From DATJFQ01 sp035495555 (lineage in GTDB: Bacteria; Acidobacteriota; Vicinamibacteria; Vicinamibacterales; 2-12-FULL-66-21), in contig DATJFQ010000041.1 in assembly GCA_035495555.1 (NCBI GenBank), positions 62,001 to 126,000 on the forward strand: a stretch of 64,000 nucleotides of DNA, read 5' to 3'. The position numbers and the translations under genes were made by a program. Under the pieces are notes generated by a model. The model was not told where the DNA came from and did not search any database. It saw only the letters and a program-made list of their open reading frames with translations. Position 1 is the stretch's first letter. Every line of letters starts with the position of its first letter. Positions 1 through 7,480 of this stretch are shown here, piece after piece.

Positions 1-294
1 TGCGCGAGAGCTGCTGAGAACGGCATTCGGTGTGAGCGCGACATCGGCCCACGGCTGGCCACATAGGCCCCGAAAGCCCGAAAATCCCGAAGCTACTTGC
101 GAAAAGAAGTGGTCCCGGGCCAGAGCCAGTCCGCCCTCTCATGGAGGCTCGCGCGGTAAAACGCCGACGGGTGATTCTCTAAGGCAAGAGGAATCGGCTT
201 CGTGGCCTTCGGGCCTTCGGGATCTGCGCGAAACGCCGTCGGCGTGCGCATCGTTGCTCCGGCGACGATGGCGCTGAGTGTCGGCACGGCCCGC
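1..294. repeat. non-coding stretch with inverted CCCGAAA/TTCGGGC quasi-repeat arms
   Basis: No credible gene is seen here; the open frames have the arginine-rich composition of chance frames in GC-rich DNA. Around 68-95 there is a run of near-repeats built on GCCCGAAA, and around 200-224 the reverse complement, built on GGCCTTCGG. The two arms could pair around a spacer of about 105 bp. The stretch lies downstream of nagB and resembles the other inverted short-repeat tracts of the window, although the unit here is 8-9 bp rather than 7. Confidence 0.5.
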
Positions 295-1056
295 CTAACC
301 ATGTAGTCCCCGAACGCCCAATTGGGCCGCCGGCTCGTCCAGCAGGATCTCCACCGCCCCGTGCAACTGTAAGAACGACGCCGGCAGTTTCGTCGTGATC
401 GGGCCGTGGACGAGGCGCTCGACGCACTTCGCCTTCGACTTCCCTGTCGCAATCAGCACGAGCCGCCGTGCGCGCAGGATGCTGCCCATCCCCATCGACA
501 GCGCTTCCTTCGGCACGCGGTCGACGTCTCCGCCAAACAGCGCCGCGTTGCTCCGCCGCGTGGACGCCTTCAGCGCGACACGATGCGTGCGCGACGCCAG
601 ATCGCGGCCAGGCTCGTTGAACCCGATATGCCCGTTCGTGCCGATCCCGAGGATCTGAAGGTCAATTCCCCCGGCGCCGGCGATCGCGTCGTCGTAGCGC
701 GCGCACTCGGCGTCGGCATCGGGGGCGCTGCCGTTGAGAAAATTGACCTGCTCTGGTCGTATGCCCGTTCGGCGGAACAGATGTTCCGTCATGAACGTGC
801 GGTAGCTCCCGGGATCCGACGGTGGAAGGCCCCAGAACTCGTCGAGGTTGAAGGTCGTGACGTGGGAGAAATCCGCGCGGCCCCTGGCGTGGAGGGCGCC
901 CAGATCGTGATACAGACGCACGGGCGTGCGCCCGGTCGCCAGCCCAAGCACCTGGCGCGGATGGTCGGCAAGGCTCGACGCGATGCGCTCGGCGAGCGAG
1001 CGCGCGAGCACACGCTCATCGCGAAAGACGGTAATGGTGAGATACGGATCGGACAT
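295..1056 (-). CDS. nagB: glucosamine-6-phosphate deaminase
   Basis: The 253-residue protein is a full-length member of the NagB family, the cytoplasmic enzyme that converts glucosamine-6-phosphate to fructose-6-phosphate and ammonia. It shows the family landmarks in order: the phosphate-binding segment LGLATGRTPVRLYHDL near residue 40, FNLDEFWGLP near 70, the catalytic segment GIGTNGHIGFNEPG near 140, and SMGMGSILRARRLVLIATG near 190. It lies 45 bp downstream of the BadF-type kinase on the same strand, which in turn follows a TonB receptor, so the three probably serve amino-sugar uptake and catabolism. No nagA (N-acetylglucosamine-6-phosphate deacetylase) is present in the window. Confidence 0.93.
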   Translation of the reverse strand: MSDPYLTITVFRDERVLARSLAERIASSLADHPRQVLGLATGRTPVRLYHDLGALHARGRADFSHVTTFNLDEFWGLPPSDPGSYRTFMTEHLFRRTGIRPEQVNFLNGSAPDADAECARYDDAIAGAGGIDLQILGIGTNGHIGFNEPGRDLASRTHRVALKASTRRSNAALFGGDVDRVPKEALSMGMGSILRARRLVLIATGKSKAKCVERLVHGPITTKLPASFLQLHGAVEILLDEPAAQLGVRGLHG

Positions 1057-1101
1057 AGACTGGCGTCGCGCAGGCGCTCGCGCCGGCGTTCCTCAGACCG
1101 G

Positions 1102-2043
1102 TCAGGCGGTTTGATATGCGGGGATGCACGCCCCGCCCCTCGCTTCCTGGATCGCGAGACGCACCGCACCGGTTGCGGGCTCGATCGCGAGAAGGTCCGT
1201 ATGGCTTCCCGGCGCAGCCAGCGTGAACCGCCTCCCGAGCTCCTCGCCGAGCCACGGCACCGACTTGTAGATGCCGCCCGCAAGGACGAACGGAAACGGT
1301 GTACCGACGAGCTGCAGCCGCCGTGCGACGGAGAGCGCCAGGGATTCGAGCTCGTCCGCACAGCCGCGCAGGATGCCGATGGCCACCGCATCGCCGGAGC
1401 TGAAGGCCGTCTGCACGCACTGCGCGAGCGCCGCAATGGTTGCGGCCCGAAGGGTGCCGGAGTAGACCTCGTGGATCAGGTCCTGCGCCCGTGGCACCTT
1501 GAAGTGGTCCAACAGAAGCTCGGTCAATGTCGTCGCCTGCCCGCGGCGATCGGCCTGCCGGAGGACGGCGCGGATCGCCGCGCGGCCGATCCAGTAGCCG
1601 CTCCCCTCGTCGCCCAGCACGAACCCCCAACCGCCGGCACGGGCGGCTTCGTTGTTCGCGTTGCGGCCGTATGAAATGGATCCCGTGCCGGCGATGACCA
1701 CGACTCCAGGCTGATCGGGTGCGCCGGCTTCGAGCGCAACGAGCGCGTCGTTGACGACCAGCACTCGGGCCTTGTAGCCGATGCGTCTCATGATCGCGCG
1801 CACGATCCGCGCATCGTCTGGCCGATCCACGCCCGCAATCCCAAGACAGATCGCCGCGGGCGTGACATCGCGGTCGCCGATGGCGTCCTCCATCACGTCG
1901 TGGAGCACCTTCTCCACTTCCAGCTCGCCGACGGCCTGGAGGTTCGCGCCGCCGCGGCGAGACTCGGAAAGGATTTCTCCTTCGATCGTGGCCAACTGGC
2001 AGACGGTTTTGGTGCCGCCCGCGTCAATACCCAAAACAAACAA
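1102..2043 (-). CDS. BadF/BadG-family N-acetylglucosamine kinase-like protein
   Basis: This is an ASKHA-fold sugar kinase of the BadF/BadG/BcrA/BcrD family, to which N-acetylglucosamine kinases belong. The phosphate-1 motif GIDAGGTKT is at the extreme N-terminus, and GTGSISYGR with GGWGFVLGDEGSGYWIG in the middle are typical of GlcNAc kinases. I chose the TTG codon at 2043 because GGAGG lies 6 nt upstream and the ASKHA fold begins directly after it. An ATG 51 bp further upstream would add only residues encoded by a heptamer repeat tract (2047-2088). From its place between a TonB receptor and nagB it probably phosphorylates GlcNAc or a related amino sugar; the exact substrate is inferred. Confidence 0.82.
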   Translation of the reverse strand: MFVLGIDAGGTKTVCQLATIEGEILSESRRGGANLQAVGELEVEKVLHDVMEDAIGDRDVTPAAICLGIAGVDRPDDARIVRAIMRRIGYKARVLVVNDALVALEAGAPDQPGVVVIAGTGSISYGRNANNEAARAGGWGFVLGDEGSGYWIGRAAIRAVLRQADRRGQATTLTELLLDHFKVPRAQDLIHEVYSGTLRAATIAALAQCVQTAFSSGDAVAIGILRGCADELESLALSVARRLQLVGTPFPFVLAGGIYKSVPWLGEELGRRFTLAAPGSHTDLLAIEPATGAVRLAIQEARGGACIPAYQTA

Positions 2044-2046
2044 GCC

Positions 2047-2088
2047 GCCTCCCGCCTCGCGCCTCCTGCCTCCCGCCTCGCGCCTCGC
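2047..2088. repeat. six perfect-register GCCTCNN heptamers
   Basis: Six consecutive 7-bp units read GCCTCCC, GCCTCGC, GCCTCCT, GCCTCCC, GCCTCGC, GCCTCGC, so a 21-bp block is almost exactly duplicated. The array directly abuts the TTG start and ribosome-binding site of the kinase gene. It is one of the short heptameric tracts found in many intergenic regions of this window. Confidence 0.85.
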
Positions 2089-2100
2089 GTACACGACGAG

Positions 2101-2126
2101 CCGGTCGGCGGCGAACCACCGACCGG
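2101..2126 (-). terminator. hairpin after the TonB receptor gene
   Basis: CCGGTCGG (2101-2108) and CCGACCGG (2119-2126) form a perfect 8-bp stem with an 11-nt loop. It lies 20 bp past the receptor stop codon and upstream of the kinase. There is no clear U tract, so it may attenuate transcription or stabilise mRNA rather than terminate fully. Confidence 0.45.
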
Positions 2127-2145
2127 CGACGAGTCTATCGCGGAA

Positions 2146-5100
2146 TTACCAGTACAGCTTGAGACTGAGCTGGATCTCGCGGGGGTTGCGGGTCGACGTG
2201 ATGGTGCCGAACGTATCACCAGGCACCACGCACGTCAGCAGGCTCGCACCGCACGCGTTGTCGACGCCCAACCATTGCGTGTGGTTGAAGGCGTTGATGA
2301 AATCCGCGCGGAACTGGATGCGCTTCTGCATCGGGTAGAAATTCTTCGACAGTGCGAGGTCCGTCTGATTGCGGCCCGGCAGGCGGAACACCGCACGCTT
2401 CGAATTGCCGTAGTTACCGTCGGCTGCAGGGTGGAAGGCTGCCGGGTCGAACCAGTAGGGAAACTGCATGTCTCCCGCCTTTGGATCGCCGACCTGGTCC
2501 GCGAAGATACCGCGGCGGTCTCCGTTCGTGCTCTCGGTAATGCGCGAAACCGGAGGCCCGGACTCGAGGACTGTCAGGCCGGAAATCTGCCAGCCGCCAA
2601 GTGTGGCCTTCAACGCCGCGTTGCCCGACTCGCGGAAGAACGGCAGCTCGTAAATGTATGTCGCGTTGAAGATGTGCCGGCGATCGGTCCGCGCGTCCGC
2701 GTACTCGGCCTTGAGGTCGTTCGGATTCTGCGGCAGATCCACTGAATCGCGGTCGTTCGACGCGGTGGTGCGGTTGCGGCTGAATGTGTAGTTCAGCGTG
2801 AACGTCCCCGCGCGGCCGCCCTCGTGACGGAACTGGGTCAGGAGGCCCCAGTAGTTGCTGTATGCGGTCGTCTGGCGCATGTTGATGCCCGCGCCGGTCG
2901 TGGACGTCGACACCGCATAGCCAGGGAATGGCGCCGCGAGCGTCGGGCTCCCCAAGGCCACGACGTCGGCCGGATTCGGCCGGTTGATGTCGACCGGTTG
3001 GATCAGATGGTCGCCGTGCGACCCGACGTAGCTGACGTCGATGGCGCCGCGCCTGTACAGCTGGCGCTGCAGGCCGATGTTCCACTGCTGCGTCCGCGGC
3101 GTGTCGAACGGAACGCTCGTCGCGATCAAGGACTGTAATCCCTGCGTGCCAGGCGCACTGCCAGCGGAAGGGTTCGACAGTGACGGGTCCAGCAATGTAA
3201 TGGTGTGGGCGTACGGAGGGTTCGTGAACGAGTTCTGCTCGAAGATGCCGATGAGCGGCTCGTCGTAATAGATGCCGTACGCGCTGCGCACGATCATCTT
3301 CCCGTCTCCGCGCGGATCCCACGAGATGCCGACGCGCGGCTGGATGTTGTTCTTGTCGGTCGGATAGATCGCGCGGCCCCAGGGCGAGTTGAGGCCCGCG
3401 ACGATGACGCCGTTCAACGGATCGCCCGTGCCGGGAATGACCAGCGAACACGCCGCATTGGCGCACGTCGGCGCCTTCGACGGATCGTACCGGCTCGGGT
3501 CGAATGTCGAGAGCAGATTGTCTTTGTCCTTGACGCCCGGATAGAGCGCGTAGCGCACACCGTAATCCAGGGTCACGTTCGGCCGAATCCGCCACGTGTC
3601 CTGCGCGAACATTTCGTAGCGCTTCCAGCGCAGATGCTCCGTCACGTCGATCTGCGATTCGGAGTACGAACACGCGTTGCCGCACAGGCCGTCCCGGTTG
3701 CCGGTCAGGAAGTTCTGGAACGCGGTCCGCCCGCCGCCGGCCGCAAACGTGAAGCGGCCCTGCGTTTCGTTGCTCGCGTTCTCGTTCTTCTGTTCGAATG
3801 CCCCAAGCAGGCCCACCTTGTAAGCATGATTTCCGTGCTGCAGGGTGAAATTGTCGGTGACGGTGTTGTCCCAGTACGTGATGTTGTATCCCTGCACCGC
3901 CCCGATGAGGCTGGGGTTGCCGGAGCCTGAAATGGAAATCGTCGGAATGCGGTCGGCGTTGTTTTCCGGGAACAGCTCGGGGATGTTCAGGCCCACAGCC
4001 GAACGCGTATTGACGTTCTGATCCCAGTCCGACGTCACGATCTGGTTCCCGGAGAGCTGGTACTTGAACTCGTTCAGGCTGTTGCCCATCGTGCTCCGGA
4101 ACTCGGTCGCGAACACGTTGCCCGGGACATTCGTGTTCGTTGCAGCGACGTTCGGCACGACAACGCCAAAGAACAGACCTCCCGGCTCGCGTGTCTGGCT
4201 GAGGTCGTGCGTGTACCGCGTGACCAGGTGGTTGCGCGCGGACAGGTCGTAGTCGACCCGGACCACTTCCTGGCGCGTGTTGTTGATATTCGGATTCGAG
4301 TTGACGAACTGCGCAGAGCTGCCCACGAACGCATTCGGCGCCGGCCATAGCGACAGCAGCTTCACCGCGTTAGGATCCCGATCCGCTGGCGCCACATAGT
4401 TCGGGTTCGTCGGATCGTTCAGCCATGCCGGATTGACCACAACGGCGTTCGACGATGCGGGCGCGCGCGAAATGCGCCGCCACTCCTCCGACCAGAAGAA
4501 AAAGGCCTTCTGCCGGCTGGGAAGGATCGGGCCGCCGACCGTGTATCCCGGGTTGTTGTAGCGCAGACGGGGCGGCGCGCCATTCACCTTCGGATCCGAA
4601 CTCAGATTGCGGAAAAAGGAGTTCGCATTCAGCTTGTCGTTCCTGAGGAAGTCGTACGCGGTCCCGGAGAACTTCTGCGTGCCGCCCTTCGTGACGACGT
4701 TCACGACGCCGCCGCCGCTGCGCGGCCATTCCGCCGCGTAGCTGCTCGTGATGATCTTGAATTCCTGAATGGATTCGAGTGTGGGCGTGGACAACAGCGT
4801 GATGTTCGATCCCACATCGACGTTCTGCACGCCGTCGACGAGGAAGTTCACCGAGTTGCGGCGGCCGCCGTTCACCGAGATGCTCACCGTACTCGTCAGG
4901 CCAACGCCGACCTCGTCGGAAAGATCGTTCGAGACGCCCGGGACGAGCGTCGCGAGCTGGACGAAGTTGCGGTTATTGAGCGGCAGCTCCTGGACCTGCG
5001 TCGGTCCCATCAGCGTCTGGACCTGCGGAGTCGGTTGGACGAACTGCTGCGCGGCGGACACGTTCACCGTTTCGGTCGCGCCGGCGACGCCAAGCTTCGC

Positions 5101-5433
5101 GCTCACGTCGAGCCGATCGTTGACGTGGAGCTGGATGTTGGTGACGGTCCGCGTCTGGAACCCGCTCAGCGTGAACGTCACCTCGTACGCGCCGGGCCGG
5201 AGCTGCGGAGCGGTATAGAGGCCGCTTGCGTTCGTCACGAAGTCCTGGGACGTTCCGGTCTGAACGTTCTTGACGCTGACAGTGACCCCCGGCAGGACGG
5301 CACCTGTCTGGTCCGTCGCTGTGCCCGTAATAGTGCCTGTTGTCTCCTGCGCGGCCGCCGCGGCCGCCAGGCCAAACACGAGCGTGACCAGGAACATACA
5401 GGTCAGCGCCCGCCAGATCCTCAATCGCCTCAT
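2146..5433 (-). CDS. TonB-dependent receptor, Oar-like with carboxypeptidase-regulatory domain
   Basis: The predicted protein has 1095 residues. A signal peptide ending near AAAAAAQE is followed by a carboxypeptidase-regulatory-like beta-sandwich (about residues 30-110, GTATDQTGAVLPGVTVSV), a plug domain (LPLNNRNFVQLATLVPG near 150, then FLVDGVQNVD), and a long outer-membrane barrel ending in an aromatic residue (LKLYW). This domain order is typical of the large Oar-like receptors of Acidobacteria. I took the ATG at 5433, which follows GGGAGGCG, rather than the upstream ATG at 5481. It heads a minus-strand set with a sugar kinase and nagB and is divergent from a GntR regulator, which suggests import of chitin- or peptidoglycan-derived oligosaccharides; that substrate is inferred. 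Confidence 0.9.
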   Translation of the reverse strand: MRRLRIWRALTCMFLVTLVFGLAAAAAAQETTGTITGTATDQTGAVLPGVTVSVKNVQTGTSQDFVTNASGLYTAPQLRPGAYEVTFTLSGFQTRTVTNIQLHVNDRLDVSAKLGVAGATETVNVSAAQQFVQPTPQVQTLMGPTQVQELPLNNRNFVQLATLVPGVSNDLSDEVGVGLTSTVSISVNGGRRNSVNFLVDGVQNVDVGSNITLLSTPTLESIQEFKIITSSYAAEWPRSGGGVVNVVTKGGTQKFSGTAYDFLRNDKLNANSFFRNLSSDPKVNGAPPRLRYNNPGYTVGGPILPSRQKAFFFWSEEWRRISRAPASSNAVVVNPAWLNDPTNPNYVAPADRDPNAVKLLSLWPAPNAFVGSSAQFVNSNPNINNTRQEVVRVDYDLSARNHLVTRYTHDLSQTREPGGLFFGVVVPNVAATNTNVPGNVFATEFRSTMGNSLNEFKYQLSGNQIVTSDWDQNVNTRSAVGLNIPELFPENNADRIPTISISGSGNPSLIGAVQGYNITYWDNTVTDNFTLQHGNHAYKVGLLGAFEQKNENASNETQGRFTFAAGGGRTAFQNFLTGNRDGLCGNACSYSESQIDVTEHLRWKRYEMFAQDTWRIRPNVTLDYGVRYALYPGVKDKDNLLSTFDPSRYDPSKAPTCANAACSLVIPGTGDPLNGVIVAGLNSPWGRAIYPTDKNNIQPRVGISWDPRGDGKMIVRSAYGIYYDEPLIGIFEQNSFTNPPYAHTITLLDPSLSNPSAGSAPGTQGLQSLIATSVPFDTPRTQQWNIGLQRQLYRRGAIDVSYVGSHGDHLIQPVDINRPNPADVVALGSPTLAAPFPGYAVSTSTTGAGINMRQTTAYSNYWGLLTQFRHEGGRAGTFTLNYTFSRNRTTASNDRDSVDLPQNPNDLKAEYADARTDRRHIFNATYIYELPFFRESGNAALKATLGGWQISGLTVLESGPPVSRITESTNGDRRGIFADQVGDPKAGDMQFPYWFDPAAFHPAADGNYGNSKRAVFRLPGRNQTDLALSKNFYPMQKRIQFRADFINAFNHTQWLGVDNACGASLLTCVVPGDTFGTITSTRNPREIQLSLKLYW

Positions 5434-5477
5434 CGAATCGCCTCCCAGCGAGAATGCCATGTCGGCGGGAGAGCATA

Positions 5478-5489
5478 TCATTATAATGA
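5478..5489. promoter_or_regulatory. divergent promoter with interlocked -10 boxes inside a 12-bp palindrome
   Basis: TCATTATAATGA is a perfect palindrome. It contains TATAAT on the plus strand (5482-5487) and TATAAT on the minus strand (5485-5480), which overlap. The plus box ends 12 bp before the regulator ATG at 5500; the minus box serves the TonB receptor operon. No good -35 hexamer is visible on either side. A regulator dimer bound here would occlude both promoters, so this is a candidate operator for the adjacent GntR protein. Confidence 0.55.
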
Positions 5490-5499
5490 CCTACACACT

Positions 5500-6237
5500 A
5501 TGCCCCTTTCGAAGCGGGACGCGCCGGTCCCCCTCTACCACCAGGTAAAGGTCGCCATCCTCCGTGAAATCGAGGGCGGCCGGTGGTCGCCCGGGGACCA
5601 GCTGCCGACGGAAAACGAGTTGATCGAGCAGTTTCGCGTCAGCAAGATCACCGTCCGGCAGGCGCTCGCCGACCTCGCCCAATTGGGCTACATCCGCCGG
5701 GAACAGGGACGCGGGACGTTCGTGCAGCGGCCGCCCCTCGAAGAGGGCCCGCGCGAGCTGACCAGCTTTACGGGCGAGATGCGCGGTCACGGCATGTCGG
5801 CCTCGTCGCACGTGCTGCAGCAGGACACGCTGAGCGCGCCGTTCGATGTCGCCGACTGTCTCCAGGTTCCCGAAGGCACCCCCGTGCTGCGACTGCGGCG
5901 CCTCCGGCTCGCTGAGAATCAGCCGATGGGATTGCAGACCTCGTTTATCCCGCTCCATCTCGCGCCGGGGATCGAGCGACTCAAATTCGAGAACGCATCG
6001 CTCTACGAAATCCTCGCCTCACACTACGCGCTGCATCCGTCCACCGCGCGTGAAACGCACCGCGCCATTCTGGTCAGTCGGGAAGACGCGGCGCTGCTCC
6101 GCGTGGCCGCCGGGTCGCCGGCGCTCGCGGCGGAGCGTCTGACGCGGCTCGCGGATGGACGTCCGCTCGAGTACGTCCAGTCGATTATGCGAGGGGATCG
6201 CTACAAGATCGTGCTCGATCTCTCACGAGCGCGGTAG
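5500..6237 (+). CDS. GntR/HutC-family transcriptional regulator (NagR/YvoA-like)
   Basis: The 245-residue protein has an N-terminal winged helix (about residues 10-75; PLYHQVKVAILREIEGG, then LPTENELIEQFRVSKITVRQ and GRGTFV) and a C-terminal UTRA effector domain (about 95-240) ending in PLEYVQSIMRGDRYKIVLDL. This is the architecture of HutC-subfamily repressors such as NagR/YvoA and DasR, which sense amino-sugar phosphates. It is divergent from a TonB receptor-kinase-nagB set, so control of that set by glucosamine-6-phosphate or GlcNAc-6-phosphate is likely but inferred. The ATG at 5500 is 12 bp from a TATAAT box, so the leader is at most a few nucleotides. A longer frame upstream is antisense to the receptor and was discarded. 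Confidence 0.88.
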   Translation: MPLSKRDAPVPLYHQVKVAILREIEGGRWSPGDQLPTENELIEQFRVSKITVRQALADLAQLGYIRREQGRGTFVQRPPLEEGPRELTSFTGEMRGHGMSASSHVLQQDTLSAPFDVADCLQVPEGTPVLRLRRLRLAENQPMGLQTSFIPLHLAPGIERLKFENASLYEILASHYALHPSTARETHRAILVSREDAALLRVAAGSPALAAERLTRLADGRPLEYVQSIMRGDRYKIVLDLSRAR

Positions 6238-6248
6238 ACGACGGGGGC

Positions 6249-6276
6249 GATGGACGATGGACGATGGACGATGGAC
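6249..6276. repeat. four perfect GATGGAC heptamers
   Basis: Four identical 7-bp units run back to back between the convergent GntR and TPR genes, with only 11 bp before and 9 bp after. The tract continues the heptamer theme of the window and has no coding potential of its own. Confidence 0.85.
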
Positions 6277-6285
6277 GAGCATCGA

Positions 6286-7455
6286 TTATCGGCCGCCACC
6301 GGACACTTTCTTCTGCAGCGCCGCCCGTTCCATGCGATTCAGCGTCTGTGCCTTTGCGAACGCGGCGCGGGCGTCGGACGGGCTGCCGGCTCTCTGCAGC
6401 GCGCGCCCGAGCTGAAACCACGCGCTCGCATCCGCCGGCGCAAGGACGACGGCGCGCTGCAAGGCGGTGATCGCCGCAGCCGCATCACCCAGGTCGAGAC
6501 GGGCGCGCCCGAGATCGCGCCACACGTCAGCCCGCGCCGGCGCCGTCGCGGCCGCCTTCTCGAGTCCGACCGCGGCCGTCGCGGCATCTCCATTTTCGAG
6601 CGCGATGAGCGCCAGATAGTAGCTGGCCCAGACATCGTTCGGGTCGAGACCGAGTGCGGCGCGAAGGTCCCCGGCCGCGGCGGTGTACTCGCGCTGCTTG
6701 TATTCGATCATGCCAAGGGATCGCCGCGCGCGCCCCGACGCAGGATCGGCGGCAGCGGCGGCGCGATATGCGGTAAACGCGTCGGGCCAGTCCTGCGCGG
6801 CATCGGCGATATCACCGGTCAGGAGATGGGTGATCGCTGCACCCGGCGCAGCATCCTCGAGCAGCCGCAACGCCGCTCGGGCACCGTCGATGTCGTGTGT
6901 CTGGATGCAAGCGTCGCCGAGCGCCGCCAGCGCGAGCGGTCCCCGGCTGCCATCACGTATCGCCCGTCGCAGCACGGGCAGCGCATCGGCCGCGCGATTC
7001 AGGTGCGTCCACGCGATTCCCAGGGCGGCACGCACGTCGGGCGGGACATCCGTGGCCGTCGCGTACGGCGCCAGGGTCTCGGCCGCACCCGACACGTCTC
7101 CCGATTTCAACTGCGCGAGCCCGAGATTGTAGCGTGCGCCGACGAGCGTCGGATCGAGCGCAAGCGCCGCGCGCGCCGCGATGATCGCGCCGGCGAAGTC
7201 GCCCGCCTGGCTGCGCACCGCCGCGAGGTTCACCTGCAGGGGTGCCCAATCGGGAGCCGCGCGCGCAGCTTCCTCCATCAGGCGCCGCGACTCGTCTGCG
7301 CGACCGGCCGCGGCGGCGGCATCGGCTTGCGCCGCAAGCGCAGCGGCTTTCGCGCGATCCGATCGGGGTTGCTGAGAGGCTGCCGACGGATTTGCCGGTA
7401 CACCGACCGACGCCAACGCGAGCGCGACGAGCAGCGCGCGCGTGAATGGGCCCAT
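6286..7455 (-). CDS. exported TPR-repeat protein
   Basis: A 389-residue protein with an N-terminal signal peptide (TRALLVALALASVGVPA) followed by alanine-rich helical repeats spanning the rest. The repeats fit the TPR pattern, for example AAPDWAPLQVNLAAVRSQAG, LDPTLVGARYNLGLAQLKSG and LDPNDVWASYYLALIALENG. It is divergent from a CRTAC1/ASPIC-UnbV protein, a pairing I recall as common in Acidobacteria, and is probably a periplasmic scaffold. I placed the start at the ATG at 7455 because a TATGAT box on this strand ends about 7 bp before it; ATG codons at 7467 and 7482 are alternatives. No enzymatic motif is seen. Confidence 0.75.
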   Translation of the reverse strand: MGPFTRALLVALALASVGVPANPSAASQQPRSDRAKAAALAAQADAAAAAGRADESRRLMEEAARAAPDWAPLQVNLAAVRSQAGDFAGAIIAARAALALDPTLVGARYNLGLAQLKSGDVSGAAETLAPYATATDVPPDVRAALGIAWTHLNRAADALPVLRRAIRDGSRGPLALAALGDACIQTHDIDGARAALRLLEDAAPGAAITHLLTGDIADAAQDWPDAFTAYRAAAAADPASGRARRSLGMIEYKQREYTAAAGDLRAALGLDPNDVWASYYLALIALENGDAATAAVGLEKAAATAPARADVWRDLGRARLDLGDAAAAITALQRAVVLAPADASAWFQLGRALQRAGSPSDARAAFAKAQTLNRMERAALQKKVSGGGR

Positions 7456-7462
7456 GGGACGG

Positions 7463-7472
7463 ATCATATAAT
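7463..7472. promoter_or_regulatory. overlapping divergent -10 boxes for the TPR and CRTAC1 genes
   Basis: The plus strand carries TATAAT (7467-7472), 8 bp before the ATG at 7481. The minus strand carries TATGAT (7468-7463), 7 bp before the ATG at 7455. Both would give leaderless or nearly leaderless transcripts. No recognisable -35 hexamers are seen. Confidence 0.5.
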
Positions 7473-7480
7473 GCCGCCCC

